In this document: positions 51,654 to 62,232 of the stretch, piece by piece | Numbering within the stretch: the stretch's first letter is position 1 | How the letters are laid out: every line of letters begins with the position of its first letter | DNA from: Rotaria macrura | Taxonomy: Eukaryota > Rotifera > Eurotatoria > Philodinida > Philodinidae | Reading direction: 5' to 3' | DNA: 64,000 nucleotides | Assembly (NCBI GenBank): GCA_900239685.1 | Contig: OENT01000034.1 | Location: forward strand, 62,001 to 126,000 | The notes under the pieces: generated by a model | What the model was told of the DNA's origin: nothing | The model's database searches: none | Seen by the model: only the letters and a program-made list of their open reading frames with translations | Program-made: the position numbers and the translations under genes

Positions 51654-54600
51654 TCACTGAATATTAGCTACATCTGTTTCCGGATTACGGAAATGTAAAT
51701 TAAACAATGTTTTAAACATGTCAAGGTCATCTGTTTGGTCATCATTATTTGATAATTGATTTAATGCACCTGTCGTGGTTGTCCGTTGAAAATACTCTTC
51801 GAAAAATGTATAAACAGTAAAAAACAGAATCTTTGGATTTGATGCTGTTGTTGACGATTGGAGTTCATCGGATTTCAATGCTGCTTCTAAAAGTTTCCGT
51901 GCTAATGTTCGTGTTATTGGTACATGTTCTATAGAAAAATGAAGTGCTTCTATTACAAAATTATGTCCAAGAAGTATTTCAACAATTTCTTCATTGGCAT
52001 TTGTCAAACGTTTGAGCATATCAAGTGCTATTTGTGTTGTTGGCTGTTGTTTATTTGAAAGAGACAAAAGCAGACACGCTAAAAGGAAAATTAATATAAT
52101 AGCATGTTTTATTTCGTTGGTAGTTTATTCTTTACATCGCGTTAGATTTCGAATGAAAATATGAGAAGTCAATTTGTTCAGAAAATCCATCGTAATTAAC
52201 AATTGGTTAAAATCAAAATCTGTTTCTAGTTTTATCATTTTAATTATAACTGATTCTTACGGGCGTATGTGATTAGAACGAAGATCTTCTTTGGAATGCA
52301 ATAAAGATAGAAATAGATTTCGTCCGTTTTCTATTCAGATGTTCGAAAAAAAAACTGAAAAGAGAAACGAATTTTAATGAGAAATCCAAGAGTACCATGA
52401 AAAGCACGAATATTTTCTAGTTATTAATAAATATAGAGATTGTTGTAATGAAGAAAAACTTAGTTTATTGTATATTTATTTAATAGAACAAGATGTTTCA
52501 ATACATTTCATTCATAAATCAGACTGTTTCAATACCGTGTTGTAAGAAAATGAATTGCTCTATGTCGACAAGCAAATCTTTATTGATTTTGTCTGTTGTT
52601 TCTTTACTACTCTCAATAAACTCCAACTTATTGTTGTCTAAAGATGAGAAAGAATCGCAATGTTTAGTATAGAGTGACAAGGTTTGACGTAGAAGCTTTT
52701 ATTCTTATGCTTTGACACATCATCTGTGTCGAGCATGTCATAGAAAATCGTTTGAAAAAACAAGCATTCACATTTTTTCTTCTAAAATTGGAACCAATGC
52801 TTACAATCCGATTTCGACTCTATTGCCAATAGTTTGAATGGGATCATATTTTACTTTAAAACAAAATATCTATCTGCATAGGAACTTTTCTTTTTATTCC
52901 TCATCGATTAAACTCATTCAATCCAAACAGTATAATTCGGTTCAATAAATAATTAGGATTAACTCCTATGACGAATGCGAATATCACGGAAAATAAATTT
53001 TCTTTCTTTGTATTCTTACCAAGTTTTAATGAATCTGTTAAAACTTGATATTGTATTAATTGTTGAAGTTGAAAAAATTGATTATTTTTAACCAGTAAAT
53101 TAACAAGTAATTCGTAGATATAATATTGAATTGTAATATTATAATTATTCAACGAACGAATATATTCAATGACTATACTTGTAGCAAATTTCAATGTTTT
53201 CGTTTGATTATTATCATCTAATATTGTATCATTTGATATTATTGATAATGAACGATTATGTGTTGTCGTACTTCCTATTGATGATATTGATACAATGGTC
53301 GAAAACAATGATAAAACAGAATATATATCCGATTGATCTAACAAAGGACGACTAGACGAATTCTCAACGAAAACACGATTTATTCTATCAATCATTTCAA
53401 TCCACCAATCAAGTACAGTACATGGACTTATACTAGATACATTATTTGAGTCGATTTGTACAGGTGCAATAATATTTGTTAATATTGTTCGAAGTAAAGT
53501 TAATATCGATGTTTTACCATTCGCACGTCTTAGTAAAATATCAATTAAAAGTAAACGATCTGGTATAAGATACAGTAGACAATCTAAACTAACTGATAAA
53601 TACCATAGACATCCTATTTTAACATCGATAATAACATTCGGTAAGAAAACAATCCAATTCGATGAATAAAGTTCGATTGTTGTCGACGCTGTTGATATGG
53701 ATGGTGACACTAATTGCCAGTTAGCATTGACTGGTTGTATAGAAAGTTGAGACAGTAATGGGTCATGTATAGTTTGAAAACCATCATACTGAGATGTGGA
53801 AGTTTCTTCTATATCGTAGATAAAAGTTGTTTTTGTTGGTTGATGATGAATTAAAACAAGATTATCAACAACGTTTAATGCACATTTACCATATAAATTT
53901 AAACGTAGTATGTGACGCTTTTGAGCAGGTTTATGATCAGTTTCTATTTGATATAGTACGACTTCGATTGAACCTTGTCCTAAAACAAATTTTAAATTCT
54001 AATTTATACATTTCCATACGTGTGTAGCTCAAAGAAATATTTTCCTCTTTTTTTCCGACAACTTCATAGAAACTAAACTATTGATTTACTGCAAGATGAA
54101 AATTCTCTTCTAGTCAATACTTGTAGAATCATCGACAAGGCATCTCATGGATTACATGACCAGTAAATAATAGTGCAAAATGAAGTCTTGCCAATATCAC
54201 GTCAAAGGAACAAACTTTTCCATTCTTAAATAGAAATACTTCAATCATTTCAAATCTCACAAGCAAAAGTTAAAAAGAAGACTTGAAGAGAGACATCAAT
54301 ACACTTTTTTTCCATCTCAGAAACACTTCTAGAGGACATCGGTTTTATCCAAAATGTAAAAGAGGTATTGGGCAAGTCAATATTTTTGCTTCGCTTCTTT
54401 CCAGATTATTTTAATAGGTAAATGGATAAAGACTAGTTATACTATATGCTGCATGAAAACTTCCTAGTGAAGCTTTTTCTGTTATTCAAAAAACCAACTA
54501 AAATCAGACTATGATCAACGAGCTGCAAGTGTCAACAGACACAAGTCATTACCAAAACCTGAACCAGAATTCTAATCGCCGTTTTGAGAACATAGGAATT

Positions 54601-57402
54601 GTTTAAATCATAAAAATCTCAGGTGCACAAAAGCGAAACCATATGTGTTTCAATGTTAACTTACATTGTTTGTAAAGTAAGTTACAGGAAGCACGTACGA
54701 GTCATTTATATAGAGGTATAAGAAACAAAAGGTTCGCTATCTAGCTTTCAACTCGAAGGGAAAGGGGTGATCTTTTTGTCTTTCAATAGAAAGACATTGT
54801 ACTGAACTCGCAAGAGAACAATGAATCTGGAAAGAATATCGCCTTATGTCTGTATCATCGATTAGGGTACTATTATGTACCAAGGTATCATAAAAAATAG
54901 ATGTCAAAAATTTTTGATGGTATCGTTTTTATGTTTTCTTCACACTTTATATCATGTTTCATACGATGAAGATGATTACTTTCTTATTCTTCATGATAAA
55001 GATACAATTGTATGAACAAGGTTTGGTGGATATTTGATTACACTGAAGCGCATTATTTTACGTATATTCAGTGTTTGGCAAAAAACGTGGGAAATTTTTC
55101 AGCATAGATAGATCTCGATAAATAGAATCGGAGCAACCAATCCTTCAATTTATCGGACGAAAGATAGAGAAGTCGTAAAAAATCAAAAATTGTGAGATAG
55201 CCATTGATCCAGAAAAAATGGCATTCAATTTTTTTATCGCAATTAAGATCATATTCGAGTATACATTTTATTTTTCTTTCAAGAATACTGTTCCTTCAGC
55301 TCAGATGGAAATGAAGTGTTTCTACTACTAGATGTAATATTTGACAAAAAAATCTTTTTATTTTCTCATTTTCATCATTGAGTGTTGATTATTTAACCGT
55401 TGAAAAACAATCTTTGGACTCTAGGCGATGGCTCATCGATACATACTACTTAAAATACATCGCGAATTCTTGAACTAATTAGATTTGTTAATTCTTTCTG
55501 CTTTTGTTTTCACTAATTCGAACGATATAAAGAGAGAAAAAAGAAGAAGACTGACCAGCCACTCGGAATACTTGACGAATAACGAATAGATACGCTTTTT
55601 CATAGATAGTTGCAAGCATACAATCACGTTCAGTAAGTTCAGAACATCGTCTGTTTGTTGCTTGATTTGATACATTCGAGGCATTAGAATTGGAACGTTG
55701 CATAGTTGTTTGTGCTTGCGGTAAATCGACGTCGAATTTCGGTAATTTAACTAATTGTTGTTGTTGCATTTTATGAAAAGAAAATGGAATTAATGTATTA
55801 CCCGATGGTGAACCGGCTGATATCAGTAAAAGATTCATTTCACGCGAAAATAATTGCCAATTCGTATTTGGTAAAGGATGATGCTTAAGGGGACGTAATG
55901 TTCGTTTTTCAGCGTTCAATTGATAATGCTCAATTGATTGATCAGTCACAAAAACAATTTCTTTATCTGACAACCAATTAAAATCATATAATTTACTGGA
56001 TTTTGTTTTTGATAACTGTGAATATTCAATGGCATCTGGTTGAAGTATAGTTGTTGTTGTTGATGTTGATGAACGGCTTGATGTAGATATTTGTGGAATA
56101 GGAGCAAAATTAAGAAATTCAACTGAATTGGAATTGCGTTTTATTGCTAATACGGAAAGATCAGGATTGAATTTAATGGATTGAATTGCACCTTTATCTT
56201 CAAGACGAAATGAATAAGCTTGCTCATGACGATGACCTTTGACAGTCACACCTAAAAATAAAAGAATGAAAACATAGATTCATTCCTTCAAAACATTCTT
56301 TTCTTTTTTCAAATAACATTTTTGTGCTTATTTATTTATATCATAACTAGAGCTTACAACAATTTCATCTTCATTCGAATAAATCGGTTTAATATGTAAC
56401 GACCAAAGCTCGTCTGATAGTTGTTCAATAGTTATTTTTTCTCGTTCGTTTCTATTCTTGCTTATTTTTATATTATTTTCTCGTTTTGTTGGTGCAACAG
56501 TTCGATTGAATGATGTAAATACTTGTTCATGAAAAACATTTATATTATTTTCGAATATGGGTAATGGTATTTCTGTTGCAAAATTTGTCGCTTGGTTGAT
56601 ATAAAAGTATTTCTTTTGATCAAAATGTATTTCATTAGAAAATTTTTCTAGACTGTTACCAAAAAATAGCATATCATGTAAATTTTTTTTATTCCAATTC
56701 GAATAAAGTAAATTATTATGTATAGGCTTTGAACAAAATGGTATATAAATGAAAGATGAACGTTGTATCTCTTGATAAGCATGATTATTATCTACCAAAA
56801 GTTCATATTTCGAAAACTGATCATTATTTCGAAGAAAATCATATTCATCTTTTGTCCATATTGGATCATAAAGATAAATATTGACAAGTGTTTTTTCAAA
56901 TCGTTGTTCTAATAATTTTAATAATGCATATTGATACTGTGAACATATGGATGAACCTATATGACCAAGACCATAACATAATATATCGATAGATGTTAAT
57001 TGATTGCCAAGCCATTGAAGGAAATAGTTTTCAAATTGTTTCCAAAAGTAACTCGAACGAATACTACGAATGTTGTATTCAATAGTTTTTATTAATTGTT
57101 CTTGATCGAATGATAAATCGTTGTCTATTACTGTTGAATTGGATATAATTCGACGTTTTTGTTTTTTACGTCGAGTAAAACGAAAACTATCTGTATTTTC
57201 TTCGTGTTCATAGGACATAGTAATCTAGAAAAATGATTAAAGATTTCATTTATGTATTCTTACCCATGGCACCTGAGCCGCGAACACAGAATAATTGTTG
57301 ATTATCTTTATCATAGAAAACACTGGTACCATTACTGATCGGTTCAAAAACAATCGGTTGAGATGATAATTTAAGAAAATAACTCGGTTGATTATTTGTC
57401 AT
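51654..57402 (-). CDS. RMC1: RMC1, regulator of the Mon1-Ccz1 complex
   Basis: The Mic1/RMC1 subunit of the Rab7 exchange factor complex, acting in endosome-lysosome maturation and autophagy. Four exons, 57264-57402, 55556-56251, 53020-53979 and 51654-52078, give 739 residues. The N-terminal half is a WD40-like propeller that starts with the phrases VFYDKDNQQLFCVRG and SFRLEDKGAIQSIKF, then the IVFVTDQ blade. The C-terminal Mic1 domain has ELYSSNWIVFLPNV, DQSDIYSVLS, IEYIRSLN, LIQYQVLTDS joined to ACLLLSLS, and the LDMLKRLTNANEEIVEILL stretch. All match human RMC1 in order. Three introns of 1.0, 1.6 and 0.9 kb are far longer than usual here; the first contains a whole other gene (56328-57218). 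The ATG directly follows a TTGTTCTAG acceptor-like site. Confidence 0.93.
56328..57218 (-). CDS. SRRD: SRR1-like domain protein nested in an RMC1 intron
   Basis: Intronless frame of 296 residues. The central part matches the SRR1 domain: ILCYGLGHIGSS, then LYDPIWTKDEYDFL, SFIYIPFCSKPIHNNLLYSNW and MLFFGNSLEKF. SRR1 proteins act in clock and light signalling in plants and fungi and are linked to heme biosynthesis and circadian control in animals; the biochemical activity is uncertain. The gene sits wholly inside intron 1 of RMC1, on the same strand. Its ATG lies 7 nt after a TTTTTCTAG acceptor, which is 39 nt downstream of the RMC1 exon 1 donor. Splicing RMC1 exon 1 to that acceptor would hit a stop quickly, so a separate start or a trans-spliced leader is more likely. 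Confidence 0.85.
   Translation of the reverse strand: MSYEHEENTDSFRFTRRKKQKRRIISNSTVIDNDLSFDQEQLIKTIEYNIRSIRSSYFWKQFENYFLQWLGNQLTSIDILCYGLGHIGSSICSQYQYALLKLLEQRFEKTLVNIYLYDPIWTKDEYDFLRNNDQFSKYELLVDNNHAYQEIQRSSFIYIPFCSKPIHNNLLYSNWNKKNLHDMLFFGNSLEKFSNEIHFDQKKYFYINQATNFATEIPLPIFENNINVFHEQVFTSFNRTVAPTKRENNIKISKNRNEREKITIEQLSDELWSLHIKPIYSNEDEIVVSSSYDINK
57225..57242 (-). promoter_or_regulatory. Splice acceptor leading into the nested SRR1-like gene
   Basis: On the minus strand the sequence ATCATTTTTCTAG ends at 57225, 7 nt before the nested gene's ATG. A spliced leader could be added here. Use by RMC1 exon 1 would need a 39-nt intron. Confidence 0.4.
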
Positions 57403-57613
57403 CTAGAACAATCGCCAGTAGAAAAATCCTGTAGATAAAATTACGAAAAAGAAAACAACAACATTTAAGTTTTGGTAATCATTTGTTTTAGGCGTTTTGT
57501 TTTTGACAACAAAAAACATAAGTAAACAAAAGAAAGAGAAACATGGTAGACGAAGTTCATTTTAATGATGATAAGAGAAAAAATGATGCATATAATTTTT
57601 TTCTCTAGAATAT

Positions 57614-58119
57614 CTATTCGCGAATTAGTTCAGCGATCATACAATACAGATAATAGAAGAATGTAATCATGTAAAAGCCAAGTTTAATCCAACCTTCACG
57701 CTGTGCTAAACTTAATATTTGAGCATTCATTATTGTTGTTGGATCGTATATACCAAATCCACTCATAACAGAGCGTGTACGAAATTTATTAATATGATAT
57801 GCGATCAATGGCATATTGAAAAATAATGTTAACCATTCACAGCCAAAAACAAAGAAAATATTAATGAAAATATGTGTTGCATATTCCGGTATAATTAATG
57901 GATTTAATGATTTGCATTGTTCAATGGGATTTTTATGATCATTTTTTAGTTCATCAAATGCGATAATCTGTAGCAATGGAAAGAAGAAACTTGTTGTTTT
58001 CTACTACGATTATGATTCAAAGACAACAGATAACTTACATGCCATATAGCGAAAAAGATAAGCAGTGCTGTAAGAATAAGTGCAATAATATAAGCGATTG
58101 CAACAAATGAAAAACCCAT
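57614..58119 (-). CDS. CNIH: Cornichon family ER cargo receptor
   Basis: Two exons, 58039-58119 and 57614-57967, give 144 residues, the same length as human CNIH1. Cornichons are small ER membrane proteins that load TGF-alpha-type growth factors and some receptors into COPII vesicles. Hydrophobic segments are at about residues 3-27, 57-78 and 121-140. The conserved loop after the first segment, IIAFDELKNDHKNPIEQCKSLNPLIIPE, is the family signature. The LTLFFNMPLIAYHINKF stretch and the DPTTIMNA segment follow as expected. The insert that marks the AMPA-receptor-binding CNIH2/3 branch is absent, so it belongs with CNIH1/4 or the fly cornichon. It runs head-to-head with ERO1. Confidence 0.94.
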
Positions 58120-58594
58120 ATTATAATTGAATGTTGATGGACGAAAATTTACTAAGGTTTTGTTCGTTTGTTTTGATGTTTTTGCGAAGATGTATTTAAC
58201 GATACACTAATGAAATTTTACAGCAGACGTATAAGTATAAACAAATATGAAGCTTGACTTTTATTGGTCTCTTTAAATCGTATAGGATCGTAGCTGCGCT
58301 AAAGACAAAATTTTATATATGATATTCATACTGAATGTTGATTGGTTGTTGCTAATGACAAATTGCTATGTCGTGAACGATGATGATTGGATATTTGAAT
58401 TCGTATTGGTTGTATACCAGTGTATGGTTGTTGTCCTAGAATACTCATTATATGAGTCAGTATTGAAGTGACACGTAGAAAGTAACCATCATACTTCGTA
58501 TATATTGAAAAAACTTTAATTCGTTTTCGCACCGTCAAATACACGTATATTTAATGTTTATTATTGTTCCTTTCGCTCAACAAAAATTAAAACT
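58120..58594. promoter_or_regulatory. Shared divergent promoter region of CNIH and ERO1
   Basis: 475 bp separate the start codons of two divergently read secretory-pathway genes. There is room for one bidirectional promoter. On the minus strand an acceptor-like CCTTAG lies about 40 nt before the CNIH ATG. No ER-stress element could be identified with confidence. Confidence 0.4.
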
Positions 58595-60018
58595 ATGGCT
58601 TTAAAAGTTAGCTTTTTGTTTATAATTCTATTTTTCTACATTTGTTCCATAAATCAAGTTAGAACAGATGACGAGTGTCAACTATCTCGTGATAATGACA
58701 TGGTTGACGATTGTAATTGTCGCATATCAGATTTAAATCAACTTAATAATCAACGATTAAATCCATTATTACGTCAAATAGTACAAAAGAATTATTTCCG
58801 ATTTTTTCCAGTTAATCTTAAAAAGACGTGTCAATTTTGGTCGAATGATGGTCACTGCTCACTACGTACGTGTGCCATAAAATCATGTCCAATTGAAAAA
58901 TTACCTGAATCATTACGAGATTCAGTCAATAGTAATAAACTGAGTAGTACAATAAATGCAAAACAAGATGAAAAAAATCCTATTGAATGTCCACCGAGCG
59001 AGACGAATTCTTCTCTTGGCTTAGTAGATACAAATCTCAGTGAAGAGCATAAGCAAACAATTGAAAATTGGGTTAAATTTGATGATGCACTATCTGAAAA
59101 TTTTTGTGATGTTGATGATGAAACATCGGCTGATCTTGAATATATTGATTTATTGGCTAATGTTGAACGTTATACTGGCTATACAGGCATATCAACGCAA
59201 AGAATATGGTCAGCTATCTATAATGAAAATTGTTTCTTTCTACCTGATTCAAAAAAATACTACGATTTAAGACAAAAACGTTTGAACGCTTATAAAATGT
59301 GTCTTGAGGGACGAACATTCTATCGTCTTGTATCGGGTCTTCATTCGAGTATTAGTATACATCTGTGTGCACAATATTTCTTTCCAGTCAGTGGTGGTGG
59401 ATATTCAGGTTTAGATGGACGATGGGCACCGAATCTTGATGAATTCAAGCGTCGTTTTGATCCAGAAACAACCGATGGAGAAGGTCCAACATGGTTGAAA
59501 AATCTCTATTTTATTTATTTAATTGAACTACGTGCTATTTATAAGGCACGCCATTATCTACAAAGTCAAACATATTTTACTGGAAATCAAACTGATGATT
59601 TTCATACAAAGGAATTAATAATCGATCATTTATTAAAAGAAATTGAACCATTTTCAAATCATTTCAATGAAAATTTTCTATTTAAAAATGGTAATGAACA
59701 ATTAAAAATTGAATTTAAAGAACATTTTAATAATATAAGTCGTATCATTGATTGCGTTGGATGTGATAAATGTAAACTATGGGGAAAATTACAAATACAG
59801 GCATTGGGTAACAAATTAAAGAGAAATTTTGTTTTATTCATATAGATTTTTATTTCGTTCTAGGTACAACATTAAAAATTCTTTTCGCGGAGAGTCCAAT
59901 ACAATTGCAACGCTCAGAAATCGTTTCTTTGATCAATGGTTTCACTCAATTATCGACAAGTATCTATCGCCTCGAGCATACATTTAAAACATGTCTAAGA
60001 AAGAAAAATGAACTGTAA
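58595..60018 (+). CDS. ERO1: Endoplasmic reticulum oxidoreductin 1
   Basis: FAD enzyme that reoxidises protein disulfide isomerase in the ER lumen and produces H2O2. Two exons, 58595-59807 and 59864-60018, give 455 residues. A clear signal peptide (VSFLFIILFFYICSI) precedes the mature chain. The shuttle disulfide region reads HCSLRTCAIKSC (C-x4-C). The FAD-side pair is in CVGCDKCKLWGKLQIQALG (C-x2-C), where the intron falls. Other family blocks are CNC near the N-terminus, NPERYTGY-like NVERYTGYTG, FYRLVSGLHSSISIHL and the WLKNLYFIYLIELRAI helix. The length is slightly below human ERO1A (468). Only one intron, near the 3' end, interrupts the frame. Confidence 0.95.
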
Positions 60019-60487
60019 AGTAAAAATCAAACCAACCAGGAATCGTAAATACAGTTTTAACAAACATGCTTTTACACGAGTATCTTCAATATATACTAGC
60101 TATTAACAATCTACTCACTTAACTTTTTTGTTTTTGTTATCTATTTTATTGTTCATGACTAGATAGCTTTGACTGCGATGTAGGTTTTTCGCTGTGCAAT
60201 AGTCTAGTCTATCGTAAATTTTCATGCAATGGTGATCGCAATCAAAATTTAAGGGAAAAAAAGCAAAAAGAGTGTAAATAGGTGTTTTTATTTTTTAATG
60301 CTACTTAACGTATTTACTTTTGTTAAGCTGTATTTACTTAGAATCAACAAGGATTCCGATGTTACTTTTCGTCGTTGATTTTGTTTTCTTGTTATGCAAA
60401 GATAAGATTTTAATGATCTAACACTTTTTTTCATGCTATTTTAACTGACATAAGTCGACGTAGCTTACACAACACTCTTATTTTTAG
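60019..60487. other. Gap between ERO1 and TAB1-like gene
   Basis: No coding exon. A pyrimidine-rich CTTATTTTTAG ends directly at the next ATG (AG at 60486-60487), an acceptor-like site. Confidence 0.45.
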
Positions 60488-62104
60488 ATGGCATCTAGTG
60501 TAAGTCCAACTTCATCACCGTTAGGCACTCCATCGAATCCAAGCAATCTATCAAATTTAATACCATGTCCACATACATTTGTTGCTACAAGAGTCAAACA
60601 AAATCCAATACGTTATGAAGGTTATTCGGATATGGCTCAAAGGCCATTAGTTCCACGCGTATGTCGTCTTCGAACGAATGATAATGCTATGGGTATATAT
60701 GCACTTGTTGATCCTATGAATACCAGTATGATAGCATCGGATGTTTGTGTTAATATGCTTGTCGAACAATTAAGTCAAGTGTCATTCGACGATGAATCGT
60801 ATAAAAAGAAGATTACTGACAGTATGCAATACGTTTTTTATGAAACTGAAAATCGTCTCTTGCAAATGGCATTCGATCAGGCTGAAGAAAAAGCATTAAA
60901 GGCAGCAGCAATCGATGGTAATGCTGAAAAATGTTTACCATCCTTAGATGAAGCTCAATCCGGTGCCTTCCTATTTGCTGCTACAGTAACACAATCAAAT
61001 GTTTATATTGCATATGTTGGTTAGTACTTGATATTTGATTAGCATGAATTTTTTCCAAGCTTCTTATTTTTCACTAGGAACTATTCGAGCTTTTGTTATA
61101 TCGAATATTAACGGAGAATTGTGTGTATCCAACAATAGACCACAATATTATCATCCAGGTTCATTGCATACAATAAATAATGAAGATGAAAGTCTTCGAT
61201 TGAGAAACCTCAATGTTAATCTGAGTCAAGTGAGAGATGAAGGTTTAGATAACAATCATTCAACATTTACAAGATGCATTGGGTACGAACATTTTCTCAA
61301 TTATTTATTATTTCATTTCATGATTTTGTAGGAAATTATCGGAAAAATTACTTTCATCAACAGCATCAGCTAATGATGTTAATGAAGCACGATGCAATGC
61401 ACTCATATGTGAACCTAAACTTGATAAATTCAAAATTGCCTCTCAAGACTATGGTCTTGTTATGATGACTGATAAACTACATGAAATGTATATAAAATCA
61501 GGTAACGATTTATTATTACATGCCATGTTCTCGTTCAAATTGAATTTCTGTAGGTTTTTTGGAGGATGATATTCCGGTTGATTTTATTAAACTGCTCCAT
61601 GAACATATTTATTCACCGAATCCAGCTCAAACCATTCTTGATGCAATTGAAGATCGTTTTGGAAAGATGGATAATACTGCTAATGATGATATCGCTTGTC
61701 AAGATATGGGCTTGCTCATTCATTTTTTTCACAATCCAAAAAATGCAAATCAATCAGTACCGTTTTCTATTAAACCGAATAACATGCGACGATTCGTTGA
61801 CGGTGAAGTTACTGTTGAACAAGTGAAAGATTTTATAGCGAAAAACAATGATATACAACAAAAACGAGAAAAACGTCGTAATTCATCAAGAAGTAATGCA
61901 CATAAAGTTGAAAATCAAACACATAATAGTTCAATGGAACCATTTATTCGGTTCGATGTATATGAAACATTGTTACATGATAATGAAGAATTACATCAAG
62001 CAGATAAGTTTATTACTGATCTACTGTATTCTCAATCGACATCTGCTATGAACGAGAAATTAAGTGAATACTTAAAACAACATCCATCATTACAATGTGA
62101 TTGA
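60488..62104 (+). CDS. TAB1: TAB1-like PP2C-family pseudophosphatase
   Basis: Four exons, 60488-61019, 61078-61282, 61332-61501 and 61554-62104, give 485 residues (human TAB1 has 504). The first 350 residues follow the PP2C fold: an early YALVDPMN strand, then SGAFLFAATVTQSNVYIAYVGTIRAFV in place of the GGAMAVVAVLLNNKLYVANVGTNRALL block of TAB1, and later DYGLVMMTDKLHEMY. The metal-binding DGHGG of active PP2C enzymes is absent, so it should be catalytically dead like TAB1. After a polar linker the C-terminal EPFIRFDVYETLL resembles the TAK1-binding helix of TAB1 (EPYVDFAEFYRLW). TAB1 activates the TAK1 kinase in innate immune and TGF-beta signalling. The assignment rests on domain layout and this tail; other PP2C-like pseudoenzymes remain possible. 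Confidence 0.68.
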
Positions 62105-62232
62105 ATAGATTGTCAATAATTGAGTGTATCTTTTATTTTTCCTTCTTATCATCTTTGTTTATTGTTCAGTATGCATAAAACTTATCTTAAATTATTTTAT
62201 TTCTAGATGTATTTTACATCTCATGAACCATA
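62105..62232 (+). promoter_or_regulatory. Operon-like spacer with splice acceptor before DGKE
   Basis: 128 bp between the TAB1-like stop and the DGKE start on the same strand. A TTATTTTATTTCTAG acceptor-like tract ends at 62206, 26 nt before the ATG. Confidence 0.4.
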
